A stretch of 64,000 nt of DNA from Chryseobacterium camelliae (GCF_002770595.1 NZ_CP022986.1:558001-622000); one strand, 5' to 3'. Counted from the first letter of the stretch, positions 1-8,769 are shown. Notes: a model not told the origin generated them from the sequence alone. Numbers and translations: made by a program.

Positions 1-140
1 TGGACAGTAAAATTCAGAACGGATGTTCCGATTTTGGTAAGGGCCGGCTGTTCAATCATTTTGAACATCCAGTATGCTTTCCTTAGCTGTGCATCAGATT
101 TGTCTGCAAAAGCAATTTTAGTATCGTTAAAAATGGGCAT
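1..140 (-). CDS. Proline dehydrogenase, N-terminal fragment (gene cut by window edge)
   Basis: Only the first 46 codons are present; the gene runs off the left edge. The visible start, MPIFNDTKIAFADKSDAQLR, followed by a YWMFK segment and an EQPALTKIGTSVLNF segment, matches my memory of flavobacterial proline dehydrogenase N-termini, the FAD enzyme that oxidises proline to pyrroline-5-carboxylate. The start is ATG at 138-140, with a perfect TAnnTTTG box 23 bases upstream (163-170). The catalytic barrel lies outside the window, so the name rests on the N-terminus alone. Confidence 0.65.
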   Translation of the reverse strand, partial: MPIFNDTKIAFADKSDAQLRKAYWMFKMIEQPALTKIGTSVLNFTV

Positions 141-162
141 TACTCGTATTAGATTAGTTCTG

Positions 163-170
163 CAAAGGTA
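163..170 (-). promoter_or_regulatory. Minus-7 promoter box for proline dehydrogenase
   Basis: TACCTTTG on the minus strand is a perfect match to the Bacteroidota minus-7 consensus TAnnTTTG. It lies 22 bases before the ATG. No TTG is seen at the usual 17-23 base spacing, so the call rests on one element. Confidence 0.5.
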
Positions 171-201
171 ATGATAACCCCTGTTTTATTAAAGGATTTT
201 T

Positions 202-1131
202 TTACAATTTGTTCTCAATTCCATTCAGGAGCATGGCAAGGATGCCGATAAAAACCCAGAACCGCAAAATATTGAGGGTAATGAATTTAGTCTTTCTGGT
301 ATACCTGATCATCAGATACATGCATACAGCCATAACCAATAATCCCGCTTCAAAATAATATCCCATGATTCCGGAAATACCCTCTTTATCAATCAGCTTC
401 ACGGAAACCCCCATAATCACAACGAGCAGTGCGCCGATAATGATCTTTGAGGTTTGCGGCTGGAAACTGTTTGAAATCGTATGATATCCGAAAGCCTTGT
501 CGACACTCCTGGTAAGTGTATCTTTTACGATATCAATGCATAACAGGACTAGGAAAAGGAAAACAGCCATCAGCAGCACCTTCCAGGAAAACGTCTCATA
601 ATAGACCATCATCCCGAAAAACGGATATAACGTAAGGCTGACAAAAGTAAGGTTGTTAAGGATCAGGATACGGCTCAGCTTATGGCTGTAGAACCACATA
701 AAAAACTGGTATACAAGGAAAAAAAGGAATACCCGGTAAGAGATGACAAGTGCCACACCTAAGGAAATGATCCCTAAAAACAGATAGACATAGAGGAAAT
801 ACCGCTGCGATATAAAGCTCTGGATCCTTGTCCTGAACGGCTTGACCACATGGTCTTTCTCAAAATCGTAAAACTGGTTGATGATTCCTCCTGCCAGAAT
901 AGTGAGGACGGTACAGAAAATAATGCCGTGAACTTTGAAATCGAAGACGAATTTCCTGAAGGATTCATCCCGGTTAAAGAGGAAAAACGTAGACACATAC
1001 AAGGCAAAAGTAAGCAATGCAGCTACGAAGAACCTGGTGCCGACCATGAAGCCCACCAGTTGTGAAAATCTGTAAAAAAGAGATTTGGATGCAGGAGACG
1101 GGGTCCGCAAATTTTCTTTTTCAGAATTCAT
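202..1131 (-). CDS. UbiA-family prenyltransferase (membrane)
   Basis: A 309-residue polytopic membrane protein with about eight hydrophobic segments. It carries the UbiA superfamily Asp-rich motif NQFYDFEKD (Asn85, Asp89, Asp93) and a second Asp motif around residues 200-211 (D200, D204, D211). These bind the Mg-diphosphate of a prenyl donor, so the protein should transfer an isoprenoid chain to an acceptor in the membrane. The acceptor cannot be read from sequence; relatives in this phylum are often annotated as geranylgeranylglycerol-phosphate geranylgeranyltransferases, others act on quinone or heme precursors. It starts 9 bases after the mevalonate kinase stop, so the two are probably co-transcribed, linking it to isoprenoid supply. 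Confidence 0.8.
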   Translation of the reverse strand: MNSEKENLRTPSPASKSLFYRFSQLVGFMVGTRFFVAALLTFALYVSTFFLFNRDESFRKFVFDFKVHGIIFCTVLTILAGGIINQFYDFEKDHVVKPFRTRIQSFISQRYFLYVYLFLGIISLGVALVISYRVFLFFLVYQFFMWFYSHKLSRILILNNLTFVSLTLYPFFGMMVYYETFSWKVLLMAVFLFLVLLCIDIVKDTLTRSVDKAFGYHTISNSFQPQTSKIIIGALLVVIMGVSVKLIDKEGISGIMGYYFEAGLLVMAVCMYLMIRYTRKTKFITLNILRFWVFIGILAMLLNGIENKL

Positions 1132-1140
1132 TCAGGTCTT

Positions 1141-2067
1141 TTAAAATCTGTATATCACTTCTTTCTGGAATCCTTCAAGCATTTTTTCAGCCTTCTCGTA
1201 GTCTTTGGTAAACCCGAGGATATAGCCACCGCCTCCGCTTCCGCAAAGTTTCAGGTAATAGGCATTGGAATCCAGGCCTTTCTTCCAGATGTTGAAAATA
1301 CTTTCCGGAATCATCGGGCGGAAATGTTCATAGGCCCAATGGGATAGCTTTTTCAGATTTCTGAAAAACGGATTCATGTCTTTTTTAAGGAATGCGTCAA
1401 TACACGCATTGTTATAACGGATAAATTCTTCTTTCAGCGTTTTACGGAATCCTTCGGTTTTCATCTTCTCGAAGAAAATCTGGATCATTGGTCCCGTTTC
1501 ACCGGTCATTCCCGAATCGATAAGGAAAATGGCTCCTTTTCCTTCCTCTCCGTCCGGTATAGACACCCGGTCAAGATTTTCCCTGTTCTCAATCAGGATC
1601 GGCAAGTTCATATAACAGATCAGAGGATCCATACCTGAGCTCTTACCATGGAAATAGCTTTCCATTTCGCCGAAAACAGCCTTTAAATTTTTCAGGTTCT
1701 CTTTGGAAATGTTTTCAGGATCGTGCTTGATCAGGGAATATTTCTCAAAAATGGCAGCAACAAGTGCACCTGAGCTTCCTACGCCGTATCCCTGAGGAAT
1801 ATTGGAATCGAAGAAAAGCCCTGCGGCAATATCATCTTTGAAACGCTGTACATCCAGGGTAAAGTCTTCCGGCAGCTGCAGTTCCTGAAGGAAATCAGCA
1901 TACTTCTGAAGGTGTCCGTTGGATCTGGCCTCAAATTCCGAATGGCTTTCTGAGAACTTTAAAGTACCCTTATAGAAACTGTAAGGTACCACAAGTCCCT
2001 GGGAATCTTCAATCATTCCGTACTCCCCGAATAAGATAATCTTAGCGTAAAATAGAGGGTTGGTCAT
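1141..2067 (-). CDS. Mevalonate kinase-like GHMP kinase
   Basis: A 308-residue GHMP-family kinase. The N-terminus has the AKIILFGEYGMI segment typical of mevalonate kinases, the ATP-binding glycine/serine motif PQGYGVGSSGALVA lies at residues 91-104, GKSSGMDPL follows at 141-149 (catalytic-loop region), and a C-terminal LCGSGGGGY motif completes the fold. It should phosphorylate mevalonate in the cytosol in the mevalonate route to isopentenyl diphosphate. It is the first gene of a two-gene unit with the UbiA prenyltransferase and has its own promoter at 2087-2119. Phosphomevalonate kinase and diphosphomevalonate decarboxylase are also GHMP proteins, but the N-terminal motif favours mevalonate kinase. 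Confidence 0.78.
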   Translation of the reverse strand: MTNPLFYAKIILFGEYGMIEDSQGLVVPYSFYKGTLKFSESHSEFEARSNGHLQKYADFLQELQLPEDFTLDVQRFKDDIAAGLFFDSNIPQGYGVGSSGALVAAIFEKYSLIKHDPENISKENLKNLKAVFGEMESYFHGKSSGMDPLICYMNLPILIENRENLDRVSIPDGEEGKGAIFLIDSGMTGETGPMIQIFFEKMKTEGFRKTLKEEFIRYNNACIDAFLKKDMNPFFRNLKKLSHWAYEHFRPMIPESIFNIWKKGLDSNAYYLKLCGSGGGGYILGFTKDYEKAEKMLEGFQKEVIYRF

Positions 2068-2086
2068 ACCGTTAATAAATCTTTTG

Positions 2087-2119
2087 CAAATTTAGCAATT
2101 ATTCCATTCATTACCGCAA
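2087..2119 (-). promoter_or_regulatory. Promoter of mevalonate kinase-prenyltransferase unit
   Basis: On the minus strand, TTG (2117-2119) is separated by 22 bases from a perfect minus-7 box TAAATTTG (2087-2094), which lies about 20 bases before the ATG at 2067. Both elements fit the Bacteroidota housekeeping promoter pattern. Confidence 0.6.
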
Positions 2120-2258
2120 AATCCGCGCCGAATATGACCAGAGTCACCTTTTACAGGAATTTTTAAAGCAATCAGATCAGATCACAATCAAAACGGTATG
2201 CAACAGTAATCATATCGTCTAAGATTTATTTCAAAATGGATCATTCAGGTGCATAAAA

Positions 2259-2280
2259 AAAGCTGTTGTAAAACAGCTTT
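2259..2280 (-). terminator. Rho-independent terminator after UMF1 transporter
   Basis: A 9-bp stem (AAAGCTGTT paired with AACAGCTTT, loop GTAA) is followed on the minus strand by a T-rich run. It starts 5 bases past the transporter stop. Confidence 0.75.
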
Positions 2281-2285
2281 AAATC

Positions 2286-3776
2286 TTATAACGTTTCCTT
2301 ATGGCTAAGGGTTTTTAATTTCAGAAACCGGATCAGCACCAGCCCGACTCCAAAGAAAATGGTCATGGAGAGTGCTGCAATCCGCATATTATTGAAATGC
2401 TCAATCAAAGTAGCAAATATGAATGTTCCCAAAATGATCGCCAGCTTTTCCAGCACATCATAAAAACTGAAAAAGGTTGTGTTTTCCATGGAATCCTGCG
2501 GCAGGAGCTTGGAATACGTGGAACGCGACATCGCCTGAAGCCCTCCCATAACCAGACCTACAACGGCAGCAACCCCGTAGAACTGATATTCTACCGTAGG
2601 GTTTTCCTTGTTCAGGAAAAAAGCCCAGATACAGGCAATGATCCATAAAAATACGGCAATGGAAATCACGTTTTTATTACCGATCCTTCTGGATAGCCTG
2701 GAGAAAATCACGGCACCTATGATGGCCTCGATCTGAATGACCAGCAAAGTACCAATCAGCCTATCCTGTGCAAGGTTGATCTCACTTTTCCCGAATAAGG
2801 TCGCCATCAGGAAGATGGTCTGCATTCCCACACTGTAAAAGAAGAAGCTTGAAAGGAAAAACTTAAGGTTCCTGTCCTTGAACAGTTCTCTTCCCACTTT
2901 AAACAGTTCATGGAAACTCTCTTTGGCAATATCCTTATAAAAACAAAGGTTGTCTTTCAGCACTTCCATAAATCCGCCCTGGTCTTCATGTCTTTTGAAG
3001 AGGTTTTTGTAATTCAGCAATACCAGGTCTTTCGGCAGTTTATCCTTGACATCCCCGAACTGCGGCAGATGCTTGAAGGTATACTGTGAAAACCCGAACC
3101 ACCATGCTCCCGTAAACAGGAAGCTGATCCTGGTAAAGAGCAATTGCTGGGCAGCGCCTTTGGCAAAAACCTGGATCAGGAGCAGACAGATCACCACAAG
3201 GATCACAGAACCTATATACCCATACACATATCCTTTGGCAGAAAGGGCATCCTGCTTATCCTGCGTAGCGATATCCGGTAAAAACGAATTATAAAATACA
3301 AGGCTCCCCCAGAATCCCACACTGGCCGTTATACTGAATAAAAGCCCGAGGAAGACATTCTGCATGCCGGTAAACATAGCAAGCCCCATACAGGAAGTCG
3401 CTCCGAGATAGCAGAAAAACTGAAGGAAAGATTTCTTATTCCCGATAGTATCTGCCAGTGAAGACAGAAACGGGGACAGGAAAACCACGATCAGGAAGGA
3501 AATGGTTAATGAATATCCATACACTGCATCCGGCTGGTATTCTTTCCCGAATATGGTGATCATATGCCGTACCGGGACATCAATCCAGCGTTTGCTTTCT
3601 GCTACATATTCCTTTTTCTCATATGCAGTGGTAAGAATAGAATAGTAGATGGGAAATATGGTTGATGTAATAACCAGTGAATAGACGGAGTTCGCCCAGT
3701 CATAGACCGCCCAGGCCTTCATGATCTTCGGGTTATTTTTTATATTCTGCGGTTGCGGATTCTCAATTTCAGACAT
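2286..3776 (-). CDS. MFS transporter, UMF1/Atg22-like family
   Basis: A 496-residue protein with about twelve hydrophobic segments. The N-terminus WAVYDWANSVYSLVITSTIF is characteristic of the UMF1 branch of the major facilitator superfamily, related to fungal Atg22 vacuolar amino-acid effluxers. A large soluble loop of roughly 60-70 residues lies in the middle (near residues 240-300), as is common in this family. The substrate is unknown; relatives suggest amino-acid or peptide efflux, but this is inference. It has its own promoter, which overlaps the thiolase terminator upstream. Confidence 0.8.
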   Translation of the reverse strand: MSEIENPQPQNIKNNPKIMKAWAVYDWANSVYSLVITSTIFPIYYSILTTAYEKKEYVAESKRWIDVPVRHMITIFGKEYQPDAVYGYSLTISFLIVVFLSPFLSSLADTIGNKKSFLQFFCYLGATSCMGLAMFTGMQNVFLGLLFSITASVGFWGSLVFYNSFLPDIATQDKQDALSAKGYVYGYIGSVILVVICLLLIQVFAKGAAQQLLFTRISFLFTGAWWFGFSQYTFKHLPQFGDVKDKLPKDLVLLNYKNLFKRHEDQGGFMEVLKDNLCFYKDIAKESFHELFKVGRELFKDRNLKFFLSSFFFYSVGMQTIFLMATLFGKSEINLAQDRLIGTLLVIQIEAIIGAVIFSRLSRRIGNKNVISIAVFLWIIACIWAFFLNKENPTVEYQFYGVAAVVGLVMGGLQAMSRSTYSKLLPQDSMENTTFFSFYDVLEKLAIILGTFIFATLIEHFNNMRIAALSMTIFFGVGLVLIRFLKLKTLSHKETL

Positions 3777-3798
3777 TTCAAATAAAATATTAGTTGCA

Positions 3799-3806
3799 CA
3801 AAAATA
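3799..3806 (-). promoter_or_regulatory. Minus-7 box for the UMF1 transporter, fused to upstream terminator T-tract
   Basis: TATTTTTG on the minus strand, a perfect TAnnTTTG match, lies 22 bases before the ATG at 3776. It directly follows the T-run of the thiolase terminator (3812-3862). No TTG occurs at standard spacing, since that region is hairpin stem. Confidence 0.55.
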
Positions 3807-3811
3807 GAAAA

Positions 3812-3862
3812 ACCATTAAGAAATGGATAAAGTTTTATAAAAATTATCCGTTTCTTAATGGT
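3812..3862 (-). terminator. Long-stem terminator after thiolase
   Basis: Arms 3812-3830 and 3844-3862 pair at 18 of 19 positions with a 13-base loop, followed on the minus strand by TTTTTC and then the next gene's minus-7 box. The stem is much longer than most terminators in this window. Confidence 0.8.
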
Positions 3863-3883
3863 AGTATATTCTTAAGCAGTCGG

Positions 3884-5062
3884 TTATATATTCTCAATAA
3901 CAATGGCAGAAGCCCCGCCGCCGCCGTTACAGATGGCTGCAGCACCATATTTACCGTTGTTCTGCTTCAATGCATTGATCAGGGTAACGATGATCCTAGA
4001 TCCTGAACTTCCCAGCGGGTGTCCTAATGCAACCGCCCCTCCGTTAACATTTACTTTCGCAGCATCAAGGCCAAGGATTTTGTTATTGGCCAGGCCAACT
4101 ACGGAAAATGCCTCATTGAATTCAAAGATATCAATATCAGCGATTTCAAGGCCTGCTTTTTTCAGCGCGATCGGCAATGCTTTAGCCGGTGCTGTAGTAA
4201 AGTTTTCCGGTTCCTGGGCAGCATCAGCATAAGAAACAATCTTAGCCAGAGGCTTCAGTCCGAGTTCCTCCATTTTTTCCTTTGATACCAGGATGAGGGC
4301 AGAAGCTCCGTCATTCAGCGTGGACGCATTGGCAGCCGTTACCGTACCTTCTTCTTTTTTAAATACGGTAGGAAGGGTAGAAATCCTGTCAAAGTTTACC
4401 GCTTTGTATTCTTCATCTTCGGCAAAGATTACAGGTTCTCCTTTTCTTTGTGGGATTTCCACCGGCACTACCTCATCCGAAAATCTGCCTTCGCTCCAGG
4501 CTTTTGCAGATCTTTTATATGATTCAATAGCAAAATTGTCCTGATCTTCTCTGGAAAAGCTGTAATCTGCTGCACACTTTTCAGCACAAACGCCCATATG
4601 CACTTTATTATAAACGTCGGTTAGGCCATCAAGCACCATACCGTCCTGCATTTTCACATCCCCCAGTTTGGTGGCTGTCCTGGCATGGTAATAATGCGGA
4701 ACCATAGACATGTTTTCCATTCCTCCAGCTACAATCACCTCAGCATCACCGGCTTTGATAGCCTGCGCTGCCATGGTTACCGCTTTCATTCCGGACGCAC
4801 ATACTTTATTAATGGTGGTTGCCGGGGTACTGATGGAAAGTCCTGCTCCGATAGCAACCTGCCTTGCCGGTGCCTGGCCCTCTCCTGCCTGCAACACGTT
4901 CCCCATATAAATTTCCTGAACTTCTTTAGGATCAAGGCTGATCTTATCTAATGCTCCCTTTACAGCCACGGTTCCCAGCCTGGTGGCCGGAACAGCGGAT
5001 AAACTCCCCATGAAACTTCCTATAGGTGTTCTAACTGCAGAAACAATGAATACTTCTTTCAT
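3884..5062 (-). CDS. Acetyl-CoA C-acyltransferase (thiolase)
   Basis: A 392-residue thiolase of the usual family length. It opens with MKEVFIVSAVRTPIGSFMG, has the active-site cysteine in NKVCASGMKAV near residue 88, the GGMENMS motif, the NEAFSVV motif, the GGAVALGHPLGSSG histidine motif and the C-terminal CNGGGGASA cysteine motif. All catalytic elements are therefore intact. It should condense two acetyl-CoA or cleave 3-oxoacyl-CoA in the cytosol, serving beta-oxidation, ketone metabolism or the first step toward HMG-CoA. The nearby mevalonate kinase makes the last idea attractive, but the two are separate transcripts. Confidence 0.92.
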   Translation of the reverse strand: MKEVFIVSAVRTPIGSFMGSLSAVPATRLGTVAVKGALDKISLDPKEVQEIYMGNVLQAGEGQAPARQVAIGAGLSISTPATTINKVCASGMKAVTMAAQAIKAGDAEVIVAGGMENMSMVPHYYHARTATKLGDVKMQDGMVLDGLTDVYNKVHMGVCAEKCAADYSFSREDQDNFAIESYKRSAKAWSEGRFSDEVVPVEIPQRKGEPVIFAEDEEYKAVNFDRISTLPTVFKKEEGTVTAANASTLNDGASALILVSKEKMEELGLKPLAKIVSYADAAQEPENFTTAPAKALPIALKKAGLEIADIDIFEFNEAFSVVGLANNKILGLDAAKVNVNGGAVALGHPLGSSGSRIIVTLINALKQNNGKYGAAAICNGGGGASAIVIENI

Positions 5063-5108
5063 GTGTATATAAATCTTTTTATTGTAGTATTAATTAGAAA
5101 TGCTGATC

Positions 5109-5498
5109 CTATTCTATCGGCTTCTTATTTTTAGCCAGAAGCAGCAACAGAGCGCCTGCAAACTCCACCATCCATCCCCACTGCAATTTCACCACTCCGG
5201 CCAGGGTTTCGCTCCAGGACTTAAACGGCATAAAGCTGAAATACTGTAATGCCTGTACCTTAACGGCAAAGAGTGTAAAAATGAAGAGAAGGATCAGCAG
5301 GATTGCCGAAATCCTGATTATTTTTGACCGGCTGTTGATAATTCCCCATAGTGCCAGCGCACAGAGCATCCAACATCCTGAAGCCAGGAAATGGTCAAGC
5401 TTCCAATAGTTCCAGTTCCCGATTACAGGAATGTGGACGAGCGGAAGAAAACTGCCGATGACCACCAATAAGACTGCTGATAACTGAATATTTTTCAT
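5109..5498 (-). CDS. Small four-helix membrane protein of unknown function
   Basis: About 129 residues with four hydrophobic segments. I recognise no family. ATG at 5498 is chosen because an upstream TTG start (5522) would put a near-consensus promoter box (TTGTATTTTGGC on the minus strand) inside the coding region. It lies 46 bases beyond the thiolase start on the same strand, so it may be the first gene of a thiolase transcript. No catalytic residues can be recognised. Confidence 0.7.
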   Translation of the reverse strand: MKNIQLSAVLLVVIGSFLPLVHIPVIGNWNYWKLDHFLASGCWMLCALALWGIINSRSKIIRISAILLILLFIFTLFAVKVQALQYFSFMPFKSWSETLAGVVKLQWGWMVEFAGALLLLLAKNKKPIE

Positions 5499-5728
5499 AT
5501 TTCTTATCTTGCCAAAATACAAAAAAAATTATATTCCTCGTCACAGTAATATAAAAATGAACCTTGCAGAGCTATTTGCTCTAATACTCGAAAATACTTC
5601 ATCTATAATTAAACATTCCATACTTTTTAAGCCTTATCATTGAGGATTTGACACATCCGCATTTTGATTGATAGGGTCCAAACAGACATTTTAATGTACA
5701 TATGCTAACGGTGCATGAACATTTTTCA

Positions 5729-5736
5729 TATTTTTG
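5729..5736 (+). promoter_or_regulatory. Minus-7 box for the receiver protein
   Basis: TATTTTTG is a perfect TAnnTTTG match 16 bases before ATG 5753. It decides the start: the in-frame ATG at 5702 lies upstream of this box and would not be in the transcript. Confidence 0.6.
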
Positions 5737-5752
5737 CTTAAAAATTAGCAAT

Positions 5753-6109
5753 ATGAAAAAAAAGGTTGTGCTGATTCAGGATAATGAAGACATCCTTAAT
5801 ATTATGGATGAAATCCTGGAAGACAAGGGTTTTGATGTAACTTCATCCCTGACTACGGAACCTATTGACAATATAGAGGAAATTGATCCCGATGTAGTTA
5901 TTGTGGACGACTATATCAAAGGCGATAAAAAAGGTTCTGAAGTGATCAAAGACCTTAAAGAAGACCCTGAAACGGAAGATGTTTCCTCCGTATTAACCTC
6001 CACGTCTACTGAGCTCCCGCAGATTGCCAAGGAATGCAAAGCCGATGACTTCATTGAAAAACCTTTCGATATTGATCATATGGTAGATGTAGTCAAAAGG
6101 AATACATAA
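5753..6109 (+). CDS. Stand-alone response-regulator receiver domain protein
   Basis: A 118-residue CheY-like receiver with no output domain. The acidic pocket is QDNED (residues 9-13), the phosphoacceptor is Asp52 or Asp53 in VIVDDYIKG, the switch Ser/Thr region is VLTSTST (80-86), and the conserved lysine is Lys103 in IEKPF. The protein should be phosphorylated by a histidine kinase and act through protein contact. No kinase is adjacent, so the partner is unknown. The start at 5753 rather than 5702 is set by the promoter box at 5729-5736 and by the family's N-terminus. Confidence 0.85.
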   Translation: MKKKVVLIQDNEDILNIMDEILEDKGFDVTSSLTTEPIDNIEEIDPDVVIVDDYIKGDKKGSEVIKDLKEDPETEDVSSVLTSTSTELPQIAKECKADDFIEKPFDIDHMVDVVKRNT

Positions 6110-6207
6110 AATATTTAAATGCTGCCGTTTCATACCGGTACAGAAACCTTTGATTTCTTCTATCCATACCCTGATATTTAGATATGGATAATCATTACAC
6201 CCATTAT

Positions 6208-7191
6208 TTAAGCAATTGAATTGATATCTTCCGCAAAAGCTATATTTTCCGGATCCTCCTGAAGATAAAAAATCTCCCTTTCTTTCTGCCGTATGGTTTG
6301 CAGTTTTATCAACGGGACAATTCTGGTCAGTGTAACCTGATGTATTTTCCCTGAAGAATCCGCATATTCCAGGGTAAACCTGAACTGTGGGTTCTCATTG
6401 ATATACGTTCCTGTCTGTTCTGTTTTGAAGATCTTTGCCATTGTTTTGAGGCCGGCAAATTTCAATCTCAGCAGGTCTTTACCAGCGATGAAACCGCCTC
6501 CTTTTCCCAGGAGCTTAAAAAAGATCAGCCATATCAGCAGGATGATCCCATAAATTACGAACGGAGATACAATCAACGGATGCCCGATCTCCAGGAAACG
6601 CCATCCGTACCCATGGTTCTCCAAAGAATATGCATATAAGAAATATCCGGTTACCAAAACAGCAAACATCAGCCACGCAACATAGAGACGATAATTGATC
6701 CGGGTCTGTATGCCATCCAATACTATATAAGGTTGTTTTCTAAAGGTTTCGTCTACCCATAAATAGATCGTGTTTCCTGTTTCGAACCTTTTCTGTGCCG
6801 GTTTTGAATCATTGATTTCCATGGTGTGCCATACTGTTGTACCGCGCAGGTTGTCAAACTCCATGATAATGGATCTACGTTCAAACTTACTTGAAATAGA
6901 TCCCAGCGTCTTGGACTCAATGATTTCCGCACTTATTTTTTTGCCGTGTTTTGAAATGTAGCCAATATTCCGCTGCGCCTGAAAAGAATACTTGTAAATC
7001 ATGTACAATGCCAGCAGGAAAATACCCGTCCAGAGCGTAATGCTGAGGATCAGGTAGAAAATGGCCGTACTGCCGCTTCTGTTTGCCAAATCACTGTAAT
7101 GAACCGTACTGTAATAGATAATAGCAGGATGGACAAAAATAAAATACAGAATGATGATCACCCAAAATAATCCTAAAGCTCTTTTAATCAT
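6208..7191 (-). CDS. Membrane protein with two soluble beta-rich domains, unknown function
   Basis: A 327-residue protein with hydrophobic segments near residues 8-27, 45-66, 170-187 and 208-228. Two soluble stretches, about 75-165 and 245-327, look like related beta-rich units: each runs from an AEI/AKI-type strand to a strand ending in a Trp/Tyr-rich patch and a PYIV/ENIAF-like close. The layout resembles DUF3592-type proteins, but I cannot confirm membership. It converges on the receiver gene and has no operon partner. Confidence 0.65.
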   Translation of the reverse strand: MIKRALGLFWVIIILYFIFVHPAIIYYSTVHYSDLANRSGSTAIFYLILSITLWTGIFLLALYMIYKYSFQAQRNIGYISKHGKKISAEIIESKTLGSISSKFERRSIIMEFDNLRGTTVWHTMEINDSKPAQKRFETGNTIYLWVDETFRKQPYIVLDGIQTRINYRLYVAWLMFAVLVTGYFLYAYSLENHGYGWRFLEIGHPLIVSPFVIYGIILLIWLIFFKLLGKGGGFIAGKDLLRLKFAGLKTMAKIFKTEQTGTYINENPQFRFTLEYADSSGKIHQVTLTRIVPLIKLQTIRQKEREIFYLQEDPENIAFAEDINSIA

Positions 7192-7385
7192 ACCCCTTTT
7201 TCATGTGTTTAACCGGATCATGAAATGTAAACTTCCGGAATCAAATAGTATGCCTATTGCAGGGATACAACAGGCATAATGAGGTCCTACGACCGATAAG
7301 ACCAGTTCAACAGTTCTTTATTTCGGCAGATCGATAGCACCAAAACCAATTATAAATACTGTTATGCATACTTTGAGATCCTGTA

Positions 7386-8699
7386 TTATTTTAAACCATC
7401 CAGGATATTTTTCACGATCATTTCCGCATCTTCTCCCGCACCATACACCAGTCCGGATTTCTTCTTCCTTACCCATGGAAAACCCAGGCAGTAGACACCG
7501 TCTTTTATTTTGCCTTCTGTGTACCTGGGAATTCCACTGGTATCAAGCCAGGAGTCCGGCAGATAGGTAAAATCAGATCCGAATCCCGTTGCCCAGATGA
7601 TGGTACTGATGTGATCCGAATCAAAAGCCAGCTTATGAATCCCAGATGCAGCGTGGAAATGTTTATCAGGAATGTCTGCTTTGTCATGCTCTACAGGAGG
7701 CATGGAAATCGCACCAGACTGATGTTTCAGGTAAGCATCGATTGCCTTTTTTATTGATGTTGAAGCCTCATCAGCAAAACGGATATGCTCTTTTGCATTG
7801 TCAGCAAAATATAAACTTCTGTTTCCCGTATCTTCCATATTCCCTAAGACACTCACACCAAGCTGAAACAGCCCTCCGTTTCCAATATCTTTAAGGCTTC
7901 CTAAAATAGTTACGCCGAGGTGATGCAAAGACTGGTAACTTACCGTATGTCCCAGAATGCCTACACCTGAGCTCTGCGGCTGTGTGGCACCCAATTCCGG
8001 CTTCTCTTTCAACTGGGACGCTGTGATGTCGTGACTACCGATCATTTCCATCCATTCCATGATATCTTTTCCCCTGTAGCGTCTGGGTGCACGCGGTACT
8101 TTGCTGCTTGCCAGATATACGTTGCGTCCTGAAACGGCGAGTTCTTCTGCGATCTGACAGCCCGACTGTCCTCCTCCCACCACTAAAATATTCCCGTCAG
8201 GAAGCTGACCCGGGTTTTTATATTCTGAAGCATGCAGCTGAAGTATATCCTGAGGGACATTTTCGGATAATTCCGGAAACCGGCTGCGGTTCATCATTCC
8301 CGAAGCAATAATGACTGCTTTGGCACTCCACTCACTACAATAACCTCCTCTTTCAGCCGTGATAATAAAGCGGCTGCCTTCATCATGGATACTCATTACT
8401 TTACAGTGTTCCTTTATCGGCAACTGAAAGGTGTTTACGTATAATTTAAGATAATCTGTAAAGCTGTCTTTTGTCATGAACTGATCCCTGATCTTTTCCT
8501 GAAGCTTCAGTCCCGGAAGCCATGTCATCCAGTTCGGCGTATTCATTTTGAATGAATTCCACCGCTGTGTGCTCCATGAGCTGCCAATGGTATGCTGCTC
8601 CAATACACAATGTTGTATTCCTTTTTGATGAAGAAAATAACTGGCGGCCAATCCTGCCTGTCCGGCTCCTATGATAATCACATCCTGTTTAAAATCCAT
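7386..8699 (-). CDS. Flavin-containing monooxygenase-like FAD/NADPH oxidoreductase
   Basis: A 437-residue two-dinucleotide-fold flavoprotein. The FAD motif IIIGAGQAG is at residues 8-16, the NADPH motif VVGGGQSG at 173-180, and an IIWATGFGSDF motif lies near the C-terminus. The fold matches CzcO/YhaO-like monooxygenases that oxidise small organic substrates; the substrate is not predictable. ATG 8699 is chosen because upstream in-frame codons (to 8921) run across the divergent promoter and the AraC gene. Residues around 270-310 carry a local repeat (LGVTILGSLKDIGN / LGVSVLGNMEDTGN). It is divergent from an AraC regulator, a common arrangement for regulated catabolic enzymes. Confidence 0.82.
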   Translation of the reverse strand: MDFKQDVIIIGAGQAGLAASYFLHQKGIQHCVLEQHTIGSSWSTQRWNSFKMNTPNWMTWLPGLKLQEKIRDQFMTKDSFTDYLKLYVNTFQLPIKEHCKVMSIHDEGSRFIITAERGGYCSEWSAKAVIIASGMMNRSRFPELSENVPQDILQLHASEYKNPGQLPDGNILVVGGGQSGCQIAEELAVSGRNVYLASSKVPRAPRRYRGKDIMEWMEMIGSHDITASQLKEKPELGATQPQSSGVGILGHTVSYQSLHHLGVTILGSLKDIGNGGLFQLGVSVLGNMEDTGNRSLYFADNAKEHIRFADEASTSIKKAIDAYLKHQSGAISMPPVEHDKADIPDKHFHAASGIHKLAFDSDHISTIIWATGFGSDFTYLPDSWLDTSGIPRYTEGKIKDGVYCLGFPWVRKKKSGLVYGAGEDAEMIVKNILDGLK

Positions 8700-8737
8700 T
8701 TGATTATAGAATAAATTATTACTTTTGTACAAAGTTG
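8700..8737. promoter_or_regulatory. Divergent promoter region between monooxygenase and AraC gene
   Basis: On the plus strand TTG (8700-8702), 17 bases, then a perfect minus-7 box TACTTTTG (8720-8727) serve the AraC gene. On the minus strand CAACTTTG (8730-8737) is one base off consensus for the monooxygenase. The 10-base palindrome TTTGTACAAA (8724-8733) spans both boxes and could couple the two promoters. Confidence 0.55.
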
Positions 8738-8769
8738 GGCGTTGAGGTTGGGATAGAGATAACGCAGGA

